18,483 nt of DNA from CAKAHY01 sp041848045 (GTDB lineage: Bacteria; Bacillota; Clostridia; Lachnospirales; Lachnospiraceae), in contig JBGZHY010000094.1 of NCBI GenBank assembly GCA_041848045.1, positions 1 through 18,483 on the forward strand, read 5' to 3'. A program made the translations under genes and the position numbers. The first letter of the stretch is position 1, and the number at the start of each line of letters is the position of its first letter. Positions 1-6,885 of the stretch are shown one piece after another. The notes below the pieces were generated by a model, which worked only from the letters and a program-made list of their open reading frames with translations, was not told where the DNA came from and searched no databases.

Positions 1-1466
1 AGTCTGCTGACCTCCACCTTCGTATTGCCGCTGTCTATATCCAGGCTGTAAATCATATCCGCCTTTTTGAAGTACAATACATTCTCCCCATTCATATAGG
101 ACAAGGAAAGCACATCTTCCCGCAGTTCCCCGAAGCTTGAAAAATCTTCCACAAAAACAAGCTCTCTCGCCTGCTTTGCTCCTATGTCGTAGGCATAAAC
201 CGCCGTTCCGAGGCGGCCCGCATGCTCACCCTTGCCAAAGTAGCCATAGACCATAAAATGCAGCTGCTTGCTGTCCATACGTAAAATTTTCACATCATAA
301 TGGTCATACACTGCGCTGACCTCTTCCGTCGCAGTCCTGCCCGAATAAACCCGGTGCAGTACATTATCCTGATTGTCAAACAGGAACAAATCCCTTGCGG
401 ATACAAAGCCGACATAACGCCCGTCCGCACTGATACGGGAGGAAATATCCTCCGGATTGACAATTCCCAGAGAAAGTCTGGTTCCGGTAAAATTATACTC
501 CCCCGCAGCAAAGACCTCCCGCATTTTTCTGCGGTAGTCCAGCATATAGAGTCTTTCTTCTCCTTCCCGGAAGACAAAGCTCTCATCAATTTCATAGTAT
601 TCCACCCTGCCGATATCCGGCTCCCGCCTGGCAAGACTCTTAATCTGCACGGCACCCACTCTGCCGTCATAATTCAAGAGGCGAATCTCCCGATTTTCCA
701 GGGGCTTAAGCTTCAGTTTGTGATAGGTCAGCACGTCAAAACTGCTTTTCAAATTCACATCCGCCAAGGTCGGATATAGAATACTGCCGTCCGTTTCCAG
801 ATAGGTGGTATTCTCTCTTGCCTGCTCGTAGTCGAAATTGCGCAGGGAAAAATCATTCGCCAAATTCAGCATCGTTTCAAACAGCGAATTTTCATAGGCT
901 CTGATTCTGGAGTAATAGTACAGGCTTTCCGTCTGCACCCCCGCCTGCGTGCTCTCTTCCGTGCCGGTGCTTTCTTTTGCCGTGCTGCTCTCCTCTTCCT
1001 TCACAAGCTCGTAATCTATGCGAATGCGCAGCTTATATTCTTTATCCGGCAATATCAGATTCTGTATGGGCAAAATCACGTCAAAATCGCCGCTTTTACC
1101 TTCTACGCCGCTTAAAGCCGTGCTTTCAATCAATTCCTCTCCGGCATTTCTGATTTCATAATGCATGCCCGAAATGGTCTTGGCATTGTTTCGGATTTGC
1201 AGACGCAGCTGCCTGTCCTCCGGCAAAATGGTCAGAGTGTCCACCATCACATTATTGGATACGGCATTTTTATACGGGCGCAGCAAATTCATCTGCCTTC
1301 CGCCCATTTCCGCCGTAATATAGGGCAGGCTCTCTTCCTGCTCCTGCACGCTGCCAAGCCCCTGCAAAGGCAGAGGGCTGCCCTTCCATCTCATGTACCA
1401 TATCAATGCCGCCACTGACAAAAGGACAAACGCCGCCAATACCAATACTGTTCTCTTCGTCTTCAT
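1..1466 (-). CDS. Membrane-anchored extracytoplasmic protein of unknown function (3' end outside window)
   Basis: The frame is open from an ATG at 1466 to the window edge, giving 488 visible residues and no stop. The start is supported by an AGGAAAAGGAAG ribosome-binding site just upstream. The N-terminus is basic (MKTKR), followed by one hydrophobic segment (about residues 7-25), which suggests a signal anchor with the rest outside the cell. Residues 50-155 look like a beta-rich domain. Residues 156-180 form a Glu/Ser/Thr linker with repeated EST. The part after 220 has short strands with turns such as ISADGRYVGFVS, VYAYDIGAKQ and MIYSLDIDSG, which resemble blades of a TolB- or WD-like beta-propeller. 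I do not recognise the family. It follows yajC in the same direction but sits behind a terminator hairpin with only about 30 bases between, so it may depend on read-through. A propeller fold is inferred from pattern only. Confidence 0.75.
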   Translation of the reverse strand, partial: MKTKRTVLVLAAFVLLSVAALIWYMRWKGSPLPLQGLGSVQEQEESLPYITAEMGGRQMNLLRPYKNAVSNNVMVDTLTILPEDRQLRLQIRNNAKTISGMHYEIRNAGEELIESTALSGVEGKSGDFDVILPIQNLILPDKEYKLRIRIDYELVKEEESSTAKESTGTEESTQAGVQTESLYYYSRIRAYENSLFETMLNLANDFSLRNFDYEQARENTTYLETDGSILYPTLADVNLKSSFDVLTYHKLKLKPLENREIRLLNYDGRVGAVQIKSLARREPDIGRVEYYEIDESFVFREGEERLYMLDYRRKMREVFAAGEYNFTGTRLSLGIVNPEDISSRISADGRYVGFVSARDLFLFDNQDNVLHRVYSGRTATEEVSAVYDHYDVKILRMDSKQLHFMVYGYFGKGEHAGRLGTAVYAYDIGAKQARELVFVEDFSSFGELREDVLSLSYMNGENVLYFKKADMIYSLDIDSGNTKVEVSR

Positions 1467-1495
1467 TCTTCCTTTTCCTACATGTCCGCTTGTTG

Positions 1496-1529
1496 AAAAT
1501 AAAAGCGTAAACTCGTCGTTTACGCTTTT
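1496..1529 (-). terminator. Rho-independent terminator after yajC
   Basis: A perfect 12-bp stem (1501-1512 with 1518-1529, AAAAGCGTAAAC against GTTTACGCTTTT) closes a 5-base loop. Read on the minus strand, the stem is followed by TTTTATTTTC. It begins about 9 bases after the yajC stop and should end the scfA-yajC unit. Because the stem also has A and T flanks, it could act in both directions. The next gene starts only about 30 bases further on, so an attenuating, partly leaky terminator is also possible. Confidence 0.85.
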
Positions 1530-1537
1530 TCCTCTCT

Positions 1538-1840
1538 TTACAGTTCCGGTTTCTCTATTTCTATGATTGCCGTTTTCTTCATCGGAATACGGCAGTTCTT
1601 ATTGTTGCCGAACTCCACGATTACGGTGTCCTCCGTGATGTCAATCAAGGTTCCGTAAAAGCCCGCATTGGTCAGCACACTGTCCCCCACCGCCATACTC
1701 GCCATCAACTCGGCAGTCCTCTTCTTCTCCTTCTGGTTCGGTCTGTATATCATAAAATACATCATCGCACCGAAAACCACAATATAGATAACCATCATCA
1801 AGCCGCTGTTCTGCGCACTTCCTGCTGTAAGCATCAGCAT
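1538..1840 (-). CDS. yajC: Preprotein translocase accessory subunit YajC
   Basis: This is a 100-residue protein with the normal YajC layout. A short N-terminus leads into one transmembrane helix (about residues 14-32), then the basic YRPNQKEKKR segment that follows the helix in this family, and then a small cytoplasmic beta domain (MAVGDSVLTNAGFYGTL). YajC associates with SecDF and the SecYEG channel in the membrane and assists protein export, though it is not essential in well-studied species. The ATG at 1840 has a consensus AGGAGG 8 bases upstream. It follows tgt by 12 bases, completing the common secDF-tgt-yajC arrangement, and is followed by a strong terminator. Identification is firm. 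Confidence 0.93.
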   Translation of the reverse strand: MLMLTAGSAQNSGLMMVIYIVVFGAMMYFMIYRPNQKEKKRTAELMASMAVGDSVLTNAGFYGTLIDITEDTVIVEFGNNKNCRIPMKKTAIIEIEKPEL

Positions 1841-1852
1841 TCTTTCATCCTC

Positions 1853-2989
1853 CTAGTTTTCTTTTGCCGTCATAGAATCCAGCTTATTCTTTTTGTATTC
1901 CTTAAAACTGCCGCTTCTGATTGCCAGTCTTATCTCACTCATCATTGTATTATAAAAGTACAAATTATGCAAGACGCAAAGACGCATACCGAGCATCTCT
2001 CCCGCTTTCAGCAGGTGCCTGATGTAAGCCCTGCTGTAAGAACGGCAGCTTGGGCAGCCGCAGCCTTCTTCCATGGGCCGCAGGTCTTTCTCAAAGCGCT
2101 TATTGAACAAATTCAGCTTCCCTTTATTGGTATACACATGTCCATGTCTGCCGTTTCTGCTGGGATATACGCAGTCGAAGAAATCGACCCCTCGCTCCAC
2201 CGCTTCCAAAATATTGGCAGGCGTACCGACCCCCATCAAATAAGTAGGTTTGTCTTTCGGCAGATGGGGCACCGTCACATCCAAAATACGGTACATCTGC
2301 TCATGGCTTTCTCCCACCGCCAAACCGCCGACGGCATAGCCGTCCAAATGCAGCGCGCCGATGCTTTTGGCATGTTCTATACGTACATCCTCAAAGATGC
2401 CTCCCTGGTTAATGCCGAACAAAAGCTGGGAAGGGTTAATCGTATCCTCCAAAGTATTCAAATGCCGCAGCTTCTCCCTGCAGCGCAGCAGCCAGCGATC
2501 GGTTCTTTCCACGGAACGCCGAATATAATCCCTGTCCGCAAGAGCGGGCGGACATTCATCAAAGGCCATGGCAATGGTAGAGCCCAGATTCGATTGGATC
2601 TGCATACTCTCCTCCGGCCCCATGAAAATCTTGCGCCCGTCAATATGGGATTGAAAATACACGCCCTCTTCTTTAATTTTTCGTAAATTGGACAGAGAAA
2701 ATACCTGAAATCCGCCGGAATCCGTCAAAATCGGTTTGTCCCAATGCATAAAGCGATGAAGTCCGCCCAATTCCTTAATCAGTCTGTCGCCTGTGCGCAC
2801 ATGCAGATGATAGGTATTGGACAGCTGTACCTGGGTTCCGATTTGCTGTAAATCATCCGTGGATACGGCGCCCTTGATTGCCGCCACCGTCCCTACGTTC
2901 ATAAATACCGGCGTCCGAACCCTGCCGTGCACCGTATCAAAATCCGCCGACTTGGCATTTCCCTCCGTTGCAACGATTGTATAAGCCAT
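1853..2989 (-). CDS. tgt: Queuine tRNA-ribosyltransferase (bacterial TGT)
   Basis: A 378-residue enzyme of normal length for bacterial TGT. It exchanges guanine 34 in the anticodon of tRNA Asp, Asn, His and Tyr for the queuosine precursor preQ1. The general-base Asp is D90 in ILTDSGGFQVF and the nucleophile is D272 in FFDCVYPSRNGRHG. Substrate-binding signatures FGINQGG (191-197) and GGLAVGE (221-227) are present. The zinc site is C310, C312, C315 and H341. The chosen ATG (2989) lies 1 base after the secDF stop and gives the usual N-terminus MAYTIVATEG. The frame stays open 27 codons further upstream into secDF, but those residues do not look like TGT. It is co-transcribed and probably translationally coupled with secDF. 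The link to secretion is one of gene order only. Confidence 0.96.
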   Translation of the reverse strand: MAYTIVATEGNAKSADFDTVHGRVRTPVFMNVGTVAAIKGAVSTDDLQQIGTQVQLSNTYHLHVRTGDRLIKELGGLHRFMHWDKPILTDSGGFQVFSLSNLRKIKEEGVYFQSHIDGRKIFMGPEESMQIQSNLGSTIAMAFDECPPALADRDYIRRSVERTDRWLLRCREKLRHLNTLEDTINPSQLLFGINQGGIFEDVRIEHAKSIGALHLDGYAVGGLAVGESHEQMYRILDVTVPHLPKDKPTYLMGVGTPANILEAVERGVDFFDCVYPSRNGRHGHVYTNKGKLNLFNKRFEKDLRPMEEGCGCPSCRSYSRAYIRHLLKAGEMLGMRLCVLHNLYFYNTMMSEIRLAIRSGSFKEYKKNKLDSMTAKEN

Positions 2990-2990
2990 C

Positions 2991-5126
2991 CTATTTTTCC
3001 TTCGCTCCGAATTTGTTGAAGCTGTACCACAATGCCCCTGCCAGGCATACGGAGGAGTATGTTCCCACAAGGATACCTGCCATCAGCGGCAGCGCAAATT
3101 CCCGTATGGAGGAAACACCCATGACATACAGCACCAAAACCATGATAAAGGTGGTCAGACCGGAATGAATACTTCTGCCCAGGGTCTGACTTACACTGAT
3201 ATTAACCAATTCTTCCATGTCCAGGCGCTTGCCGCCCTCCTCTTTATTCTCACGCATTCTGTCAAAAATAACAATGGTCGCATTGATGGAGTAGCCGACA
3301 ATGGTCAGCATGCAGGCAATAAAGGTAGATCCTACGCTCCAACGCAGCAGGGCATATAAAGCCACCACCACCAGCACGTCATGCACCAGGGCAAGAACGG
3401 AGGCGCTTGCCATCTTCAAATCCTTAAAACGGAACCATATATAAATCAGCATCAGCACGGTTGCCAAAGATGTGGCGATAATGGCGTCATTGCGCATCTC
3501 CGTACTGACTACCGCCGAAATACTCTCTGCCGTAATTTTTTCCGCATCCACACCGAACTTTTCTACCAAAGCCGTGTTTAAGGCCTCTCTCTCTTCTCTG
3601 CTTAAGGTTCTTGTTTTAATAATGACCTGGGTGGTTCCCTCTACCTTCTGGGTCTGGGTTCCCGCATCTTTAGTGATGCTGTCTACAAGAGGCTTGACGT
3701 TCCTGGAAATATCCTCCAGACTCATATCCTCATTAAAGGTCACATTCGTGGAGGTTCCTCCCTTAAAATCAATACCGTAGTTAAATATATCGCCGATGCT
3801 TGTTTTATTGACGCCCATGGCAACTGCGCCGAGAACGATGGCAAACAGGGAAGCGGCAAAGAAATATTTTCTTTTGCCGATAAAATTGATGGTTTTTTCG
3901 GAGATTTTATAACCGTACCATTTCGCTTCCTTCAGCCCCAGCGCCAGAAAACCTTTGATGATGAACCTGGTGACGAACAAGGCGGTAAACATCGAAAGCA
4001 CGATACCCAGAGCCAGGGTCGCCGCAAAGCCTCTTACCGTTCCGGAGCCTTTGAAGTACAGAACCGCCGCCGCCAGCAAGGTTGTGATATTGCCGTCCAC
4101 AATCGCCGACAGCGCCTTCTGAAATCCCAGCTTCACCGCTGTTTCCACACTTTTTTCCAGAGCAATTTCTTCTTTGATTCGCGAGAAAATAATGACATTG
4201 GCATCCACCGCCATACCTACGGACAAAATGATACCCGCAATACCCGGCAAGGTCAGCGTAATCTCATTGTTAAAAGCCGCCAAAAGACAGATCATCAATC
4301 CTACATACAGCCCCAGCGCCACCACGCTTGCCACGCCCGGCAATAAGTATACCGCCACCATAAAAGCCGCCAGAATCAGGAAGCCGAACATACCCGCCTT
4401 TAAGCTGCCTGCAATGGCATCCTGTCCCAATTTCGCCCCTACCACATTACTGCGCAGCTCCTGCAACTCCAGGGACAGAGAGCCGATGCGAATAAAAGAG
4501 GCGAGGTTTTCCGCCGCTTCAAAGCTGCTCATTCCACTGATTTCCGCTTCTCCCCCCGTAATGGCTGTATTCACCACCGGGGCGGAAATAATCTTGCCGT
4601 CATACACAATCGGCATTTGCTTTCCCACATTGGCAGCCGTAGCCTCCGCAAAAATCTGCGCTCCCTCCGGCGTAAAGGTCAACTCCACCACGTAGGCGTT
4701 ATTGCCGGAAGCATCCGTACGGATAGCTCCCTTGGCATTTGCCACCTGGCTGCCGCTTAAGAGTACATTTCCCTCCATATCCTGGAAATATAAGGAGCCC
4801 GGTCTGCCCAGCTCCTCCAAAATGGCATTGGCATCATTAACCCCCGGAATATCAATGTTGATGCGGTTGGTCCCCTCTCTGTACACCTCCGCCTCCGTCG
4901 AATAGGTATGCACTCTTTGCTCCAGCTTCCGGATGGTATCCGTCATTTCCTCGTCGCTCGGGCTTTCCTCCACGCTTTGGTAGGTGATGCTGACGCCTCC
5001 CGCCAAATCCAGCCCCAGCTTGATGCGGTGCATATTGGTATACGCCAGCCAGGCACAAAGTATGCACGCCGCCAGTGCGAGTACCAGACGCAAAGCCCCC
5101 TCTGTTTTCGTATTTTTCATCCTCAT
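2991..5126 (-). CDS. secDF: Fused protein-export membrane protein SecDF
   Basis: A 711-residue SecD-SecF fusion, an RND-type membrane protein that uses the proton gradient to help pull exported proteins through SecYEG. The SecD half (about 1-400) has a first helix (12-30), the LGLDLAGGV motif (37-45), a P1 domain and helices including AVDANVIIFSRIKEE with D308. The SecF half (about 415-711) has a helix near 420-438, the GIDFKGGTS motif (451-459), VHDVLVV with D583, and INATIVIFDRMRE. Conserved membrane Asp residues in both halves suggest a working proton pump. Fused SecDF is common in Firmicutes. The ATG at 5126 lies only 3 bases after AGGAG. The ATG at 5120 (MKNTKTEG) has better spacing and may be the true start. 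It follows scfB by 8 bases. Confidence 0.95.
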   Translation of the reverse strand: MRMKNTKTEGALRLVLALAACILCAWLAYTNMHRIKLGLDLAGGVSITYQSVEESPSDEEMTDTIRKLEQRVHTYSTEAEVYREGTNRINIDIPGVNDANAILEELGRPGSLYFQDMEGNVLLSGSQVANAKGAIRTDASGNNAYVVELTFTPEGAQIFAEATAANVGKQMPIVYDGKIISAPVVNTAITGGEAEISGMSSFEAAENLASFIRIGSLSLELQELRSNVVGAKLGQDAIAGSLKAGMFGFLILAAFMVAVYLLPGVASVVALGLYVGLMICLLAAFNNEITLTLPGIAGIILSVGMAVDANVIIFSRIKEEIALEKSVETAVKLGFQKALSAIVDGNITTLLAAAVLYFKGSGTVRGFAATLALGIVLSMFTALFVTRFIIKGFLALGLKEAKWYGYKISEKTINFIGKRKYFFAASLFAIVLGAVAMGVNKTSIGDIFNYGIDFKGGTSTNVTFNEDMSLEDISRNVKPLVDSITKDAGTQTQKVEGTTQVIIKTRTLSREEREALNTALVEKFGVDAEKITAESISAVVSTEMRNDAIIATSLATVLMLIYIWFRFKDLKMASASVLALVHDVLVVVALYALLRWSVGSTFIACMLTIVGYSINATIVIFDRMRENKEEGGKRLDMEELVNISVSQTLGRSIHSGLTTFIMVLVLYVMGVSSIREFALPLMAGILVGTYSSVCLAGALWYSFNKFGAKEK

Positions 5127-5134
5127 CTTCTCCT

Positions 5135-6538
5135 TTATTCTTCGTCTGCCAGCGCCGCCTTAATCATAATGGCACATTCGATGCGCTTTTTTTGCAGCTC
5201 ACAGCCGATATCATACACCTCGGTAATGTCCTTATGGAAATTATAGGAATTTGCCGCACAGCCGCCGCTGCAATAAAAACGCGCGAAGCATTCCCTGCAT
5301 TTCGGCTTGGCATATACATTGCAAAGCTTAAAATCATCGCAAATATCCTGTCTGACAATACCCGTATCCACATTGCCCAGCAAATATTCCTCCTTGCCTA
5401 CAAACTGGTGGCAGGGATAAAAATCTCCCCAAGGAGTTACTGCCAGATATTCCGTTCCGGATCCGCAGCCGGACAAACGTTTTGCCACGCAAGGCCCCTG
5501 CTTTAAGTCAATATTGAAATGAAAGAAGTTAAAGCCTCTCCCCTCTTTTTTTCTTTTGACATATTCCACCGCCAATTTGTCATACTCTTCCTTGACAAGC
5601 GCTAAGTCCTCCCACCGTATGGCATAGCTTTCATTTTCATCCCCCACCACCGGCTCCACGGAGGTCTGTTTAAAGCCCAAATCCGCAAAATGCAGCACAT
5701 CCTTGGAAAATTCCAGATTGTTCCTGGTGAAGGTTCCGCGGATGTAATAATCCTTCTTTCCTTCCCGCTGCTCGGCAAACTTCTTGAATTTCGGCACAAT
5801 CACATCATAGCTGCCCTTCCCGCCTCGGGTAGGCCGCATACTGTCATTGACTTCCTTTCTGCCGTCCAAGGAAAGCACCACATTGCTCATCTCCCGATTG
5901 GCAAAATCCATAATTTCATCGTTCAACAGCATGCCGTTTGTAGTCAGGGTAAAACGAAATTTCTTGTCAAATTCCGCCTCCTTGCTTCTGCCGTAAGCTA
6001 CGATTTCCTTGACCACATTCCAGTTCATCAGCGGCTCGCCGCCGAAAAAATCCACTTCCAGATTTCTGCGCTTTTCCGAATGGGCAATCAAAAAATCAAT
6101 GGCTTTCTTACCCACCTCCGCACTCATCAGGGCACGGCGTCCGTGATACTCTCCCTCCTCCGCAAAGCAGTATTTGCAGGCCAGGTTACAGTCGTGGGCA
6201 ATATGCAGGCAAAGCGCCTTTACCACGGTTTTTCTGTTCTTAAAATCCTGTATGTATTCCTCGTAGCTGTCCTTGGTAAACAGAGCCTCCATATCAATCA
6301 GCTCCTGCATCTCCGCCAGACATTCCGCCGTCTGCTCACTGTCATATCCAAGCTCCGCCAAGGCTTTGGCTGCCGCCTCCTTTGCCCTTTGTGTAAGGGG
6401 CTCCGGTTTTTCCAGTTCTCCCATCTCCGGTTCTGCCGCCGCAATCGCCGCATACAAAGGTGCATCCGTTACATGCACCGAGCCGGAATTGACATCAAGT
6501 ACAATATGGTATCCGTTGTTAATATATTGATGAATCAA
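5135..6538 (-). CDS. scfB: Radical SAM/SPASM maturase of the six-cysteine peptide ScfA
   Basis: A 467-residue radical SAM enzyme. The radical SAM [4Fe-4S] cluster site is C117, C121 and C124 in CNLACKYC, with the GGEP motif at 166-169. The C-terminal SPASM/twitch region holds the many Cys expected for two auxiliary clusters (C350, C358, C376, C400, C406, C414, C417, C423, C427, C446). Residues 1-95 form the peptide-recognition domain typical of RiPP maturases, opening with IHQYINNGYHIVLDVNSG. Known family members join a Cys sulfur to a Thr in the partner peptide. I place the start at the TTG at 6538 because homologues begin at this point and a weak GAGG (6549-6552) precedes it. The frame is open 11 codons further upstream, but that stretch runs into the intergenic hairpin. 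The partner peptide gene scfA lies 80 bases upstream and secDF follows by 8 bases. Confidence 0.95.
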   Translation of the reverse strand: MIHQYINNGYHIVLDVNSGSVHVTDAPLYAAIAAAEPEMGELEKPEPLTQRAKEAAAKALAELGYDSEQTAECLAEMQELIDMEALFTKDSYEEYIQDFKNRKTVVKALCLHIAHDCNLACKYCFAEEGEYHGRRALMSAEVGKKAIDFLIAHSEKRRNLEVDFFGGEPLMNWNVVKEIVAYGRSKEAEFDKKFRFTLTTNGMLLNDEIMDFANREMSNVVLSLDGRKEVNDSMRPTRGGKGSYDVIVPKFKKFAEQREGKKDYYIRGTFTRNNLEFSKDVLHFADLGFKQTSVEPVVGDENESYAIRWEDLALVKEEYDKLAVEYVKRKKEGRGFNFFHFNIDLKQGPCVAKRLSGCGSGTEYLAVTPWGDFYPCHQFVGKEEYLLGNVDTGIVRQDICDDFKLCNVYAKPKCRECFARFYCSGGCAANSYNFHKDITEVYDIGCELQKKRIECAIMIKAALADEE

Positions 6539-6572
6539 GCTTTCTTTTCCTCTTTCTATCAGACAACACAAT

Positions 6573-6603
6573 GACCCCTACCCTCGAAATGAAAGTAGGG
6601 GTC
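6573..6603 (-). promoter_or_regulatory. Intergenic hairpin between scfA and scfB
   Basis: A perfect 9-bp GC-rich stem (GACCCCTAC at 6573-6581 with GTAGGGGTC at 6595-6603) encloses a 13-base loop. It lies 15 bases after the scfA stop and 34 bases before the scfB start. The minus-strand RNA lacks a U-run after the stem (it reads AUUGUGUUGU), so a full terminator is unlikely. It could be a weak attenuator or a 3' stabilising or processing site that makes the small peptide mRNA more abundant than the maturase mRNA. The role is inferred. Confidence 0.6.
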
Positions 6604-6618
6604 TTTGCTATGCTTATT

Positions 6619-6765
6619 TTATCTTTCAGGATTCTCACAACCCTGATTGCCCACTGTGCAAGATGTCTTGCAGGCGGACTGGCAAGATGTTTGACATTCG
6701 CCGCAGCCGCCGCGCTTTAAGCTTTCCTTCAGCGTCTTTTCATTTAATGTCTTCACGTGCTTCAT
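6619..6765 (-). CDS. scfA: Six-cysteine peptide ScfA (SCIFF), precursor of a thioether-linked peptide
   Basis: A 48-residue peptide with six Cys (C21, C24, C28, C32, C36, C43) in the SCIFF (six cysteines in forty-five residues) pattern, including CGECQTSCQSACKTSC. The N-terminal part MKHVKTLNEKTLKESLKRGG would be the leader recognised by ScfB. In the studied clostridial homologue a thioether joins the Cys and Thr at positions equal to C32 and T37 here, and both are present. The start is the ATG at 6765 with a clear AGGAG 8 bases upstream. A longer in-frame version from GTG 6816 has no good ribosome-binding site. It has its own promoter and is followed by scfB. No protease or dedicated exporter gene is adjacent. 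The biological function of the family is not established. Confidence 0.95.
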   Translation of the reverse strand: MKHVKTLNEKTLKESLKRGGCGECQTSCQSACKTSCTVGNQGCENPER

Positions 6766-6853
6766 AAAATATCTCCTTTCTATACCCCCGGCCTTCCGTC
6801 TTACCAAGTGCAGCACTCCATAAAACTTCCCGCCCCGATGTAAAGTCTAAAAA

Positions 6854-6882
6854 AGTATATCATATACAGGCTTAAATCGCAA
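6854..6882 (-). promoter_or_regulatory. Sigma-A-type promoter for scfA
   Basis: Read on the minus strand, TTGCGA (6882-6877) and TATACT (6859-6854) are separated by exactly 17 bases. A TG one base before the -10 box gives an extended -10 element (TGATATACT). Transcription would start near 6847, giving a leader of about 80 bases before the scfA ATG. The -35 box lies just past the stop codon of the upstream CBS-domain gene. This makes scfA the likely first gene of the scfA-scfB-secDF-tgt-yajC unit. Confidence 0.75.
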
Positions 6883-6885
6883 CAA

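Noticed and set aside
2990..3070. 27-codon N-terminal extension of tgt
   Set aside because: It overlaps the end of secDF, does not resemble TGT, and the ATG at 2989 gives the family N-terminus.
5690..6574. 294-codon open frame on the plus strand
   Set aside because: It is antisense to scfB, whose cluster motifs are unmistakable, and its translation has no recognisable domain or ribosome-binding site.
6573..6603. scfA-scfB hairpin as a full terminator
   Set aside because: No U-run follows the stem on the minus strand and only three T follow on the plus strand; it is kept as a regulatory hairpin instead.
6766..6816. Longer scfA from GTG 6816
   Set aside because: The added 17 residues are not part of the SCIFF pattern, and AGGAG sits correctly for the ATG at 6765.
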